64,000 nt of DNA from NCBI RefSeq assembly GCF_021049265.1, contig NZ_CP088018.1, positions 372,001-436,000 of the forward strand. The letters run 5' to 3'. The notes beneath the pieces were generated by a model, which saw only the letters and a program-made list of their open reading frames with translations, searched no databases and was not told where the DNA came from. Positions 22,413 to 30,106 of the stretch are shown one piece after another. The DNA comes from Ruania suaedae (GTDB lineage: Bacteria; Actinomycetota; Actinomycetes; Actinomycetales; Beutenbergiaceae). The translations under genes were made by a program, and so were the position numbers. How positions within the stretch are numbered: the stretch's first letter is position 1; each line of letters opens with the position of its first letter.

Positions 22413-23423
22413 TCAGGGCAGGAGTAGCACCTTCCCGAACACCTCGCCGTCGGCCATCATGCGGTGCGCCTCGGGCGCCTGGGCGAGCGGCACGCGTGCG
22501 TGCACGACCGGACGCACCTCCCCGCGCGCCACCAGCGGCCAGGCGCGCTCGCGCACGTCGGCCAGGATGGCCGCCTTCTGCTCGCGGGGCCGTTGGCGCA
22601 GCACCGTGCCGTGGACGGAGAGCCAGCGGGTCAGCAGGCCGGCGAGGTTCATCTCACCGGTCGCGCCCTTCTGCAGGCCGAGGATCACGAGGTGGCCGAA
22701 GGGAGCCAGGGCGTCGAGGTTGCGCTGGAGGTACTTGGCCCCGACGACGTCCACCACCACGTCCGCTCCGCGCCCGTCGGTCTCGGCCCGGGTGAGCTCG
22801 ACGAAGTCCTCGCTGCGATGGTCGATGCCCCGGTGCGCGCCGAGCTCGACGCAGCGTGCGACGCGCTCGGGACCTCCGGCCGTGGTGAGCGCGCGGGCGC
22901 CGAGCGCGCTCAGCAGCTGGATGGCGATCGTCCCCACGCCCCCGGAGCCGCCGTGCACGAGCACGGTGGCGCCGGCTATGGCCTCCGGCTCGATCCCGGC
23001 GGCCGGCGGCAGCCCGGGCACGTCGATCAGGTTGGACCAGACAGTGGTGAGCGCCTCCGGGAGGGCGGCTGCGTCGACCAGGTCGAGGCCGTCGGGCACG
23101 GGCAGCAGATGTTCGGCCCGGGCCAGGGCCTGCTCGGCGTAGCCGCCGCCGTCGATCAGGGCGCAGACCCGGTCCCCGACCTGCGGTCCGGTGACCCCCT
23201 CGCCGAGTGCGGCGATGGTGCCCGAGACCTCCAGCCCGGGCCACTCGGGCGCTCCGGCCGGCGGCGGGTGCAGGCCCTTGAGCTGGAGCAAGTCGGCGCG
23301 GTTGACGCCGGCGGCGGCCACATCGAGCAGGACCTCCCCGGGCCCGGGGGAGAGATCGGGCACCTCACCGGGGGTGAGGGCGTCGTCGGAGCCGGGATGT
23401 GAGGTGAGGACCATCGCGCGCAT
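22413..23423 (-). CDS. NAD(P)H-quinone oxidoreductase (zinc-free MDR, PIG3-like)
   Basis: The 336-residue protein has the GroES-like half (VAAAGVNRADLLQLKGLHPPPAGAPEWPGLEVSG) typical of the PIG3/quinone oxidoreductase group, and the NADPH-binding loop VLVHGGSGGVGTIAIQLL. The zinc-ligand cysteines of alcohol dehydrogenases are absent. ATG at 23423 is chosen because TACAGT lies exactly 6 bases upstream; other starts are possible at 23444 or 23414. It is convergent with the epimerase gene. Confidence 0.87.
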   Translation of the reverse strand: MRAMVLTSHPGSDDALTPGEVPDLSPGPGEVLLDVAAAGVNRADLLQLKGLHPPPAGAPEWPGLEVSGTIAALGEGVTGPQVGDRVCALIDGGGYAEQALARAEHLLPVPDGLDLVDAAALPEALTTVWSNLIDVPGLPPAAGIEPEAIAGATVLVHGGSGGVGTIAIQLLSALGARALTTAGGPERVARCVELGAHRGIDHRSEDFVELTRAETDGRGADVVVDVVGAKYLQRNLDALAPFGHLVILGLQKGATGEMNLAGLLTRWLSVHGTVLRQRPREQKAAILADVRERAWPLVARGEVRPVVHARVPLAQAPEAHRMMADGEVFGKVLLLP

Positions 23424-23429
23424 ACCGCC

Positions 23430-23435
23430 ACTGTA
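23430..23435 (-). promoter_or_regulatory. Putative -10 box of the quinone oxidoreductase gene, leaderless
   Basis: TACAGT on the minus strand is 6 bases from ATG 23423 and decides that start. Confidence 0.5.
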
Positions 23436-23529
23436 CGAACGCACGGCCCCGGCCGTCTCGCCAAAGAGTAGATCTCGACGGCGGCCGGTTTGGGCCTGCC
23501 CATAGCCGTGGGCCAGAATGTCCTCACCA

Positions 23530-23615
23530 GGAGGGTTGACAGAGCGGCCGAATGTGACGGTCTTGAAAACCGTTGTGCCTCAACAGCACCAAGGGTTCGA
23601 ATCCCTTACCCTCCG
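23530..23615 (+). tRNA. tRNA-Ser (anticodon TGA)
   Basis: The acceptor arms GGAGGGT (23530-23536) and ACCCTCC (23608-23614) pair fully, with discriminator G. The anticodon TGA is at 23564-23566 in the loop CTTGAAA. A long variable arm and the T-loop GGGTTCGAATCCC are present, as expected for tRNA-Ser. The 3' CCA is not encoded. It reads UCN codons. Confidence 0.96.
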
Positions 23616-23622
23616 CTCAACG

Positions 23623-23643
23623 CCCGGCCTCACTCCGGCCGGG
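23623..23643 (+). terminator. Hairpin after tRNA-Ser(TGA)
   Basis: CCCGGCC and GGCCGGG form a 7-bp stem with a 7-base loop. It overlaps the last codons of the convergent hydrolase gene and may serve both. Confidence 0.55.
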
Positions 23644-24334
23644 GGTCCCCGGCGAACCGGGCCAGCTCCCGGCGCAACAGCCCGAGCAGCTCGGGGTCGA
23701 TCAGGGCGCGGAAGTGACCGGGTGTGGCGAGGCGGACGTTGCGCGCGCCCGGCAGTTCGCTGCCCGCAGGGATGTGCGGGTCGAAGCACGTCCCGACCGA
23801 GACGATGCGGGAATGATCCGCGCGCTGTGCCGCCAGGGCCGTGATCACCTCGTCGTCGGGGAGGAATGCACGCACGCTGCGCAAGGGGAGCCAACGGGCG
23901 TAGGGCGAGCCGGAGAACGGGGTGTTCACCGCGACCATACCGAGCACGCGTCCACCCACGTCGCTGCGGCCCATGAGGCTCTTGCCGATGAGGCCGCCCT
24001 TGCTGTGGGCGACGACCACCACCCCGGTGAGGTCGAGGTCGGTCAGGCAGGTGGCCGCGATCTCGGCCATGTCCGGGACGCTGCCGCGGTTCCAGCCCAG
24101 CGGGGCCACCACGTGCACCGGATGGCCGTGGTCGTACAGTGCGCGGGCCAGGGGCTCGAGGAAGCGCCAGCTCTCGAAGACCCCCGGCAGCATCAGCACC
24201 GGTGGGTTCCGGACGTGGCGAGGGCTGGTGTAGGTCTCGGCAGTGGTGCGGGAGAGGAGCCCGGCGGCCTGGCGCCGGACGGCGTAGGCGTAGTCGGCGG
24301 CGCGCCAACGGACCTGGCGCCAGAGGCCGCTCAT
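23630..24334 (-). CDS. Alpha/beta hydrolase (lipase/esterase-like)
   Basis: The 234-residue protein has the hydrolase blocks NPPVLMLPGVFESWRFLEPLARAL and the nucleophile elbow VVVVAHSKGGLIGKSL (G-x-S-x-G variant AHSKG). A late His (TPGHFRALIDPE) completes a plausible triad. This resembles actinobacterial triacylglycerol lipase-like proteins without a signal peptide. It begins inside the stop of the upstream hydrolase gene (ATGA overlap), so both are translated as a coupled pair. Confidence 0.8.
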   Translation of the reverse strand: MSGLWRQVRWRAADYAYAVRRQAAGLLSRTTAETYTSPRHVRNPPVLMLPGVFESWRFLEPLARALYDHGHPVHVVAPLGWNRGSVPDMAEIAATCLTDLDLTGVVVVAHSKGGLIGKSLMGRSDVGGRVLGMVAVNTPFSGSPYARWLPLRSVRAFLPDDEVITALAAQRADHSRIVSVGTCFDPHIPAGSELPGARNVRLATPGHFRALIDPELLGLLRRELARFAGDPRPE

Positions 24335-25143
24335 CGAACCTGGCCATCAGGGACCGCGGCGGGGCCGCTCTCGCGGACCCAGCGCGCCACGACGCCGGGA
24401 TGAGTGGCCATGGCGGCGTGCGCCGCACCAGCCACCTCTCGCCAGGCGCCGCGAGGGGCGGCACCGGCGAGCTCGCGCGCCCAGGGCCGGGGGCAGACGC
24501 GATCGTGCTGCCCGCGGACCACCAGGACCGGTCCTCGCACGCGGGCGGTAGCGGCACGGATGTCGAAGGCGAACATGCGGGGCAGGACGGCGGAGTACCA
24601 GCGCGGACCCGCCCGCAGGTAGTCGTGCAGGGCAGCCGCGTTGACGCCCGCCGGTTCGTGCACGGCGGACCGGGCGAGGCGGGCCGCCTGCCGGGCGGCG
24701 GAGGCTGCCGCGGGATCCACCACCGGGCCGACCAGCACCGCCGACCGGGCCAGCTGGGGTGCCTGGGTCATCATCGCCACGGCCACCTGTGCGCCCATCG
24801 AGTGCCCCACGAGGGTGGCTGACTCGATCCCCCGGGCCTCGAGCAGCCGCAGGAGTGTCTGCGCGGCGTGCTCGACGCTGGGCGGCGAGTCGGGCTGCGG
24901 GCTCCGGCCGAACCCTGGTAGGTCCGGCACGATGACGTGGTGGTCCGTTGCGAGCTCGGTGGCCAGCGGGCGCAGGTAGCGCTCGGACATCCCGATCCCG
25001 TGCAGCAGGGCGACGGCGGGCGCATCCCGGTCGCCGAACTCGGCCACCGACAGATCGGAGCTAGGGTCCACGGTTCCCCGGCCCTGCCCGGACAGCGAGC
25101 TCGCGCGCGGGCCGGGCGTCAGCGGTCGGTCGGTGGTGGCCAT
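24331..25143 (-). CDS. Alpha/beta fold hydrolase
   Basis: The 270-residue protein has AVALLHGIGMSERYLRPLATELATDHHVIVPDLPGFGRS (oxyanion region), VGHSMGAQVAVAMM (nucleophile Ser), GPVLVVRGQHDRVCP (acid) and AGAAHAAMATHP (His), a complete catalytic triad. GGAGG lies just before the ATG. It heads a two-gene unit with the next hydrolase. The substrate is unknown. Confidence 0.85.
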   Translation of the reverse strand: MATTDRPLTPGPRASSLSGQGRGTVDPSSDLSVAEFGDRDAPAVALLHGIGMSERYLRPLATELATDHHVIVPDLPGFGRSPQPDSPPSVEHAAQTLLRLLEARGIESATLVGHSMGAQVAVAMMTQAPQLARSAVLVGPVVDPAAASAARQAARLARSAVHEPAGVNAAALHDYLRAGPRWYSAVLPRMFAFDIRAATARVRGPVLVVRGQHDRVCPRPWARELAGAAPRGAWREVAGAAHAAMATHPGVVARWVRESGPAAVPDGQVR

Positions 25144-25261
25144 GTCCTCCAGTCTGAGGGACGTCGCGGCGCTCGCGACCTGATCCGCTGACAGCTCTGT
25201 TCTGCGCCGACGGTCGGGGCGTACGGTGATCTGCGGGGGAAGGAGGGACCATGCCGCAGGG

Positions 25262-25417
25262 ATGGGAATGGCTCAGGGTCGCCGGGCTGCCCGCCGGGCT
25301 GCTCGGCGTGACTGGTTCGAGCCGGCACAGGTGGGGTTCGTGGTGATCGCCGTGGCCGGGGCGGGGCTCGTCGGCGGGGTGCGAGTGCGCCTGAGCCGCC
25401 TGGAAACGACGGCGTAG
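25262..25417 (+). CDS. Possible small membrane protein (51 aa)
   Basis: The frame starting at ATG 25262 encodes a short Arg-rich N-terminus, then DWFEPAQVGFVVIAVAGAGLVGGVRVRLSRLE, which contains one clear hydrophobic span. A very strong Shine-Dalgarno, GGAAGGAGGG, lies at about 25238-25247, but it fits better to ATG 25251 in another frame, which gives only 31 residues ending at 25346. Either small protein, or none, could be real. No family was recognised. Confidence 0.3.
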   Translation: MGMAQGRRAARRAARRDWFEPAQVGFVVIAVAGAGLVGGVRVRLSRLETTA

Positions 25418-25490
25418 CCACCCCGTAGCGTCGCTCGTCACCGAGTGGTTCGCATCATCGCCGTCGCCCCGTTATCCTGGTGGGCGTCCA

Positions 25491-25579
25491 GGAGACGTCG
25501 CATAGTCTGGTCTAGTGCGCATCCCTGCTAAGGATGTGAAGGGGCAACCCTTCCGTGGGTTCAAATCCCACCGTCTCCG
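25491..25579 (+). tRNA. tRNA-Ser (anticodon GCT)
   Basis: GGAGACG (25491-25497) pairs with CGTCTCC (25572-25578), discriminator G. The anticodon stem CATCC/GGATG encloses CTGCTAA, anticodon GCT at 25527-25529. The variable arm is long and the T-arm GTGGGTTCAAATCCCAC is intact. It reads AGC/AGU. An IS481-family element begins 18 bases downstream. Confidence 0.96.
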
Positions 25580-25606
25580 CGTTTGTGATGTCGCAAGACA
25601 TCGGAA

Positions 25607-25639
25607 TAGCCCGAACCCACGGATTGTGGGTTCGGGCTA
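25607..25639. terminator. Hairpin at the IS left end
   Basis: TAGCCCGAACCCAC pairs perfectly with GTGGGTTCGGGCTA around GGATT. The stem includes the transposase stop codon and touches the left inverted repeat. It could stop transcription both from the tRNA into the IS and out of the transposase gene. Confidence 0.75.
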
Positions 25640-26848
25640 GTTCTTCGTGGGGGCTGGTCCTGGGGGGCGTCCGGTGGGTTGGTAGCGCTTGGTGGGGTCG
25701 AGGGTGAGCTCGCGCAGGATCTCGCCGGTGGCGGCATTGATGATGGTGATGTCGAGGTCGGCGATGAGGAGGATCACGGGGGTTCGGGCGTGGGTTCGTC
25801 CGATGCCGATGTGGTGGAGGGTGCCGCCGTGGCGGAGGGTGACTTTGCCGGCGGTATCGACGCGGTCGTGGCGCACGCGGTGGTGAGGTTCGCCGGGTGT
25901 GGTGGCGGGGGTGGCCTTGGGGCGGGTGGTGTAGGCGGTGGCCGGGGTTGCCCGGTGGGGTAGGGACCGGTGGGGGCGTCGGTGGTTGTACTCGGTGGTG
26001 AACTCATCGAGCAGCGCTTGCAGGGCGGTGATGGTGGTGGGCTGGTCGGGGCGGGCGCGTAGCCACTTCTTGAGGGTCTGCTGGAAGCGCTCGACTTTGC
26101 CCTGGGTGGTGGGGTGGCCAGGCTTGCCGTTCTTCTGGATGATGCCGCGTCGGTGCAGGTCGGTCTCCAGTGCGGTGCGTCCACCGCGGCGCTTCTTGCT
26201 GGCCAGGCGCACGGTGTAGACCAGGCCGTTGTCGGTCAGGGTGGAGGCGGGGTAGCCGTGTTCGCGGGCGGTCTGGGCGAAGGTGGCGGCCACGATGGTG
26301 GAGGTGATCGCTTTGTGGGCGCTCAGGTGCAGCACGGCGCGGGAGTGGTCATCGAGCCAGGTGATGATCTCGGTGTCGGCGCCGGCGCGTCCGCTGGGGC
26401 GGGTGAGGCGGTAGTGGGTGAAGTCCGATTGCCAGCACTCGTTCGGCTGCGCGGCTTCGAAACGCACGTAGGAGGACTTCGGTCGCTTCTTCGGCTCGGC
26501 GGTGATGAGCCCGGCGCGGGTCAGGATCCGGTGGATCGTGGCCCGGTGGACCTCGATGTGGTGGGTGTGGCCCAGGTGCCAGGCGATCGTTTCGGCGCCG
26601 CAGTCCAGGCCAGCACGCGACAGGCGGGCGCGGATGGCCACGATCAGCTCCACGACCTCGGCATCGGTGGCCCTCGGCGTGGTGTGGGGGCGCCGCGAGC
26701 GTGGGACGAATGCGGCCTCGCCCTCGAGCCGATAGCGGGCCATCAACTTGGAGATCCAACTCTGGGATACGCCGTAGCGGCGAGCGATGGCGGACTGAGA
26801 CTGGCCCGAGTTCACCGCGGTCACCACCAGGCGTCGCTTGTTGTCCAT
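25637..26848 (-). CDS. IS481-family transposase (DDE, rve domain)
   Basis: The 403-residue protein has an N-terminal helix-turn-helix (SQSAIARRYGVSQSWISKLMARYRLEGEAAFVPRSRRPH), an HTH_32-type second module, and an integrase core with the acidic triad in WQSDFTHYRL, STLTDNGLVY and QGKVERFQQTLKKWL. The motif YNHRRPHRSLPHRATPATAY is diagnostic of IS481. A C-terminal 80-residue extension (VRHDRVDTAGKVTLRHGG) binds DNA in related elements. No frameshift or stop interrupts it, so it looks active. Confidence 0.93.
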   Translation of the reverse strand: MDNKRRLVVTAVNSGQSQSAIARRYGVSQSWISKLMARYRLEGEAAFVPRSRRPHTTPRATDAEVVELIVAIRARLSRAGLDCGAETIAWHLGHTHHIEVHRATIHRILTRAGLITAEPKKRPKSSYVRFEAAQPNECWQSDFTHYRLTRPSGRAGADTEIITWLDDHSRAVLHLSAHKAITSTIVAATFAQTAREHGYPASTLTDNGLVYTVRLASKKRRGGRTALETDLHRRGIIQKNGKPGHPTTQGKVERFQQTLKKWLRARPDQPTTITALQALLDEFTTEYNHRRPHRSLPHRATPATAYTTRPKATPATTPGEPHHRVRHDRVDTAGKVTLRHGGTLHHIGIGRTHARTPVILLIADLDITIINAATGEILRELTLDPTKRYQPTGRPPGPAPTKN

Positions 26849-26868
26849 AGACCACGAGCCTGGCCACA

Positions 26869-26932
26869 GCGGCTATACCGATCTCGTGCGACACCCCTAT
26901 TCCCATGACCCGCGACACCCTATTCCGATGTC
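26869..26932 (+). repeat. Three related subterminal repeats at the right end of the IS
   Basis: Repeat 1 at 26912-26932 (GCGACACCCTATTCCGATGTC shortened: core CTATTCCGATG), repeat 2 at 26888-26909 (core CTATTCCCATG) and repeat 3 at 26869-26885 (core CTATACCGATC) follow one another every 20-24 bases upstream of the transposase start. Repeats 1 and 2 share GCGACACCC. They look like multiple transposase-binding sites and overlap the likely transposase promoter. Confidence 0.7.
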
Positions 26933-26945
26933 CTGCACCAGCACA

Positions 26946-27071
26946 CCACCGCTACCGCCATGTGAGAACGGCCTGGTCCACGTCTGTCGGACGAGGCCGT
27001 TCTCACATATCTGGCTTGTGGGATTTGGGAGGAGCTCGCCCTGGCGAGCGACGGTTCCCACCGCTACCGCC
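26946..27071. repeat. Inverted-repeat patch between the IS and the SDR gene
   Basis: A 14-base direct repeat CCACCGCTACCGCC occurs at 26946-26959 and 27058-27071. Between the copies a perfect 15-bp inverted repeat has arms ATGTGAGAACGGCCT (26960-26974) and AGGCCGTTCTCACAT (26994-27008), with an inner GTCC/GGAC stem. This 160-bp gap holds no gene. The structure might be a terminator, a miniature element or a remnant linked to the adjacent IS. Confidence 0.6.
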
Positions 27072-27092
27072 GTCTCTCCGTGTGGGGCCCTC

Positions 27093-27866
27093 TCACCCCT
27101 GCAACAGCGACTGCGCGCCGTCGATCCACACCTCGGTCCCGCTGATGTGGGAGGCGGAGTCGCTGGCGAGGAAGGTGACCAGGTCGGCCACCTGCTGTGA
27201 GCTGCCCGGGGTGTTGCCGGTGAGCGGGATCGGGCCGTCGGGGAACTCCACCGGGATGATCACGTCCTGGTTCTCGGCATCGGTGTTGTCGTCGATCTCG
27301 GTGTCGATCGCACCAGGGCAGATGACGTTGACGCGGATCCCCCGGGGGCCGAGCTCGACGGCCAGCATCTTGGTGAGCGCGATCTGGCCGGCCTTGGACG
27401 CCGAGTAGGCCGAGGCGCCGCTGTTGGAGAAGATCCTGCTCCCGTTGACCGAGGAGACCACCACGACCGACCCGCCGCGGCGCAGGTGGGGGACCGCGTG
27501 CTTGATCGTCACGAAGGTGCCGACGAGGTTGATGTCCAGCGTCGAGCGGAAGTCCTCGACGGTCAGCTTCTCGATGCCCGCCCAGGTGCCGTTCACGCCG
27601 GCGTTGGCGACCACCACGTCGAGTCCTCCGAGATGGTCCAGCGTGGTCTGCACCGCTGCGGCCATCGCCTCACTGTCGCTGACGTCGGCCAGCGCGGTGA
27701 TCGCCTCGCCGCCGCCGGCACGGATCGCCTCCGCCACCTCGTCGAGTTCGGACTGCGTCCTGCCCACGAGCGCGACCTTGGCTCCACGCTCGGCGAGCAA
27801 CCGCGCCGACGCCTGCCCGATCCCCGAACCCGCGCCGGTCACCAGCGCCACCTTGCCCTGCATCAT
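27093..27866 (-). CDS. SDR family NAD(P)-dependent oxidoreductase
   Basis: The 257-residue classical short-chain dehydrogenase has the cofactor loop VTGAGSGIGQASA, the NAG motif VVANAGVNG, catalytic Ser in VVVSSVNGS, and YSASKAGQ with catalytic Tyr and Lys. ILG/NVICPG follow as usual. The C-terminus HISGTEVWIDGAQS is typical. AAGGAG lies 6 bases before the ATG at 27866, so this start is preferred to ATG 27872, which touches the ribosome-binding site. The substrate is unknown. Confidence 0.88.
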   Translation of the reverse strand: MMQGKVALVTGAGSGIGQASARLLAERGAKVALVGRTQSELDEVAEAIRAGGGEAITALADVSDSEAMAAAVQTTLDHLGGLDVVVANAGVNGTWAGIEKLTVEDFRSTLDINLVGTFVTIKHAVPHLRRGGSVVVVSSVNGSRIFSNSGASAYSASKAGQIALTKMLAVELGPRGIRVNVICPGAIDTEIDDNTDAENQDVIIPVEFPDGPIPLTGNTPGSSQQVADLVTFLASDSASHISGTEVWIDGAQSLLQG

Positions 27867-27976
27867 CGTCATCTCCTTGAAGGTCGGCCCATCCTGCCGC
27901 CTCCAACCTACGCGCGGGCGGGCGGTCGCGCCTGGGCAGCGCAGCCCCTGCCGTGACCGCGGGGACACGCACCCGT

Positions 27977-28030
27977 GGAGTGCCGCAGCATGCTGCCGCA
28001 GACCGACGCAGACGTGTCGTTCCGGTCACG
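27977..28030. repeat. Dispersed 54-bp repeat, copy A
   Basis: This segment matches 48472-48525 at 47 of 54 positions by direct comparison, ending with the identical run CGTGTCGTTCCGGTCACG. It lies in the gap between the SDR gene and the histidine kinase gene and covers the kinase stop codon. Confidence 0.7.
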
Positions 28031-29378
28031 CCGGGACGGTCAGCACTACCCGCGCCCCGCCGAGCGGGGAGTCCTCGATGACGACGTCCCCGCCCTGGGC
28101 GCGGGCCACCTCTCTAGCGATCGCCAGGCCCAGCCCGGCACCACCGGCCTCCCGCTCGCGTGCCTCGTCCAGCCGGACGAAGCGTTCGAACACCCGCTCC
28201 CGGTCAGCCACGGGAACACCACGGCCGTCGTCCTCCACCAGCACCTCACCGTCGCCGATGAACACCCGAACCCTCGAGTCCGCATGGCGCACCGCGTTCT
28301 CCACCAGGTTGCGCAGCACTCTGGTCAGGGCCGCGGGCTCCCCGCGGCCCAACCCGCCGCCCTCGACGACGACCCCGGCGCCGGACCGCGCATCGCGCAC
28401 GGCCTCGTCCACCAGTGCTCGCAGGTCCACCTCCACCGGCCTCGACGGTGCCGACCCCACCCGGGAGAGCAGCAGCAGATCCTCGACCAGCGCCTGCATC
28501 CGAGCGACCTCCCGGCCCAGCTCCGACACCAGTTCGGCCTGGGTGTAGCTGTCCGGGTGAGCGGCGGCGACGTCCAGGCTCGTCCGCAACGAGGCGAGGG
28601 GGGAGCGCAGCTCGTGCGCGGCGTCGGCCACGAACGCCCGCTGCCGCGCTGCCGCGGCATCGAGGGCGTCCAGCATCTCGTTCAGGGTCCGGGCCAAGGC
28701 GGCGAGCTCGTCGTCGGCTCGGGGCACCGGGAGGGTGCCGCCGCCGCCGTGGCGAGCGACACGCTCGGCTCCGCCGCGCAGCTCCTCCACCGGTCGCAGC
28801 GCCCGGCCCAGCACGATCCAGATCGCGATCGCGAGCAGTGCCGTCAGCACCGGCACGATCGCCACCAGCGAGACCGTCAGGGCTCGCAGCAGTCCCCGCA
28901 CCTCCGCCAGCGGCATCGTGACCACCACTGTCGCCGGTTCCCCGCGGTACTGCGTGCCGAGCACCGCCATCCGGACCTCGTCGTCGTAGGCGGACGCCGT
29001 GGTCGCCACCGTCACCTCGGCGCCGGATCGGCCCGCGAGCTCATCCGCAGCGACCAGCGGCAGCGTGCGGCTGGCGTTGGGCGAGGTCGCCAGTACCCGC
29101 CCCTGGGCGTCGAGCAGCTGAGCGATCTCGCCCGGCTCACCCACGGGCAAGGTCGCGGCGACCCGATCCTGCTCGGCCAGCGCGGCCACCGTGCGCGCCC
29201 GCTCCGTGGTGATCTCGTCCAGCGTTGCCACCCGCCCGGCCGAGAGCACCGTCGTCAGGGCCACAGCGCCGAGCGTCAGCGTCAGGCAGAGCAGACCCGC
29301 CGTCAGGACGGTCAGCCGGACGCGGAGCGGTCGCCGGGCCCAACGCCGGCCCGGCTCAGGGCGCTCAGTCACGCGCAC
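28026..29378 (-). CDS. Two-component sensor histidine kinase
   Basis: The 450-residue protein has two membrane spans (about 19-44 and 168-192) flanking an extracytoplasmic sensor of about 120 residues, then a HAMP region, the HisKA phosphoacceptor FVADAAHELRSPLASLRTSL, the N box NLVENAVRHA, G1 VEDDGRGVP and G2 GAGLGLAIAREVA. It senses an unknown signal. The GTG start overlaps the end of the response-regulator gene by 14 bases, indicating coupled translation. A later GTG at 29372 is an alternative. Confidence 0.93.
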   Translation of the reverse strand: MRVTERPEPGRRWARRPLRVRLTVLTAGLLCLTLTLGAVALTTVLSAGRVATLDEITTERARTVAALAEQDRVAATLPVGEPGEIAQLLDAQGRVLATSPNASRTLPLVAADELAGRSGAEVTVATTASAYDDEVRMAVLGTQYRGEPATVVVTMPLAEVRGLLRALTVSLVAIVPVLTALLAIAIWIVLGRALRPVEELRGGAERVARHGGGGTLPVPRADDELAALARTLNEMLDALDAAAARQRAFVADAAHELRSPLASLRTSLDVAAAHPDSYTQAELVSELGREVARMQALVEDLLLLSRVGSAPSRPVEVDLRALVDEAVRDARSGAGVVVEGGGLGRGEPAALTRVLRNLVENAVRHADSRVRVFIGDGEVLVEDDGRGVPVADRERVFERFVRLDEAREREAGGAGLGLAIAREVARAQGGDVVIEDSPLGGARVVLTVPA

Positions 29379-30027
29379 CGGTCACCCGGTAGCCGGCGCC
29401 GCGCACGGTGACGATCGCCGCCCGGCCCAGCTTGCGCCGCAGGTAGCCGACGTACTGCTCGACCACGTTGAGATCGTCACCGTCGCCGTCCCAGACGTGA
29501 TCGCGCAGCTCCACCTTGCCGACCGGCCGCTCGGGGTGGCGCATGAGGTACTCCAGCAGCGCCAGCTCCCGGGTCGTCAGCTCCATCTCCGCTCCGGCGA
29601 GCATGACCCGGCGCGCCGACGGGTCCAGCTGCAGCTGCCCCACGGTCAGCGTCGGTGGCGCGCTCTGCACCGGCCGCCGCAGCAGCGCCCGCAGCCGGGC
29701 CACCAGCACCACGAACGCGAACGGCTTGGTCAGGTAGTCGTCGGCGCCCACGTCCAGCCCGTCGGCCACGTCGTGCTCACCATCCTTGGCCGAGAGCAGC
29801 AGCACCGGCGTCCACACCTGCGCCTCACGCAGCGCACTCACCACGTCGTAGCCGTTGCGGCGCGGCAGCATGATGTCGAGCACGATCACGTCGTGATCAC
29901 CGAAGAGCGCCGCCTGCAGCCCGCTCTCGCCGTCATAGGCGACGTCGACGGCGAATCCCTCCGCCGTCAGGCCGCGTTGCAGTGCGCTCACCAGGGAGCG
30001 TTCGTCGTCGACCACCAGCACGCGCAC
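29365..30027 (-). CDS. Two-component response regulator (OmpR/PhoB type)
   Basis: The 220-residue protein has a receiver domain with VLVVDDE, phosphoacceptor Asp in DVIVLDIMLP and Lys in YLTKPF, followed by a winged-helix effector domain (LTTRELALLEYLMRHPERPVGKVELRDHVWD, VEQYVGYLRRKLG). GTG 30027 gives the usual MRVLVVDD start; GGAGG is very near, so GTG 30021 is also possible. It forms an operon with the kinase. Divergently, the LolA-like/ABC operon begins 79 bases away and is a plausible target. Confidence 0.93.
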   Translation of the reverse strand: MRVLVVDDERSLVSALQRGLTAEGFAVDVAYDGESGLQAALFGDHDVIVLDIMLPRRNGYDVVSALREAQVWTPVLLLSAKDGEHDVADGLDVGADDYLTKPFAFVVLVARLRALLRRPVQSAPPTLTVGQLQLDPSARRVMLAGAEMELTTRELALLEYLMRHPERPVGKVELRDHVWDGDGDDLNVVEQYVGYLRRKLGRAAIVTVRGAGYRVTGARD

Positions 30028-30106
30028 GCCTCCAGTATCCCGTCCGCCCCAGGCGGGACGGGCCGCTCTCAGCCACGTCTCAGGGACCGCGGCGCACAGT
30101 GGAGCC

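Larger units (their letters stand above)
25597..26932 (-). mobile_element. Complete IS481-family insertion sequence
   Basis: The element is about 1336 bp, bounded by perfect 13-bp inverted repeats: GACATCGGAATAG at 25597-25609 and its complement at 26920-26932. Three more bases outside (GCA, then one mismatch) also match, so the true ends may lie a few bases further out. One intact transposase fills most of it on the minus strand. No convincing target duplication is visible. It sits directly after tRNA-Ser(GCT), leaving the tRNA intact. Confidence 0.85.

Noticed and set aside
26849-26932. Possible second, truncated insertion sequence upstream of the transposase because of the repeats.
   Set aside because: The repeats are the subterminal sites of the same element; no second transposase fragment is present.
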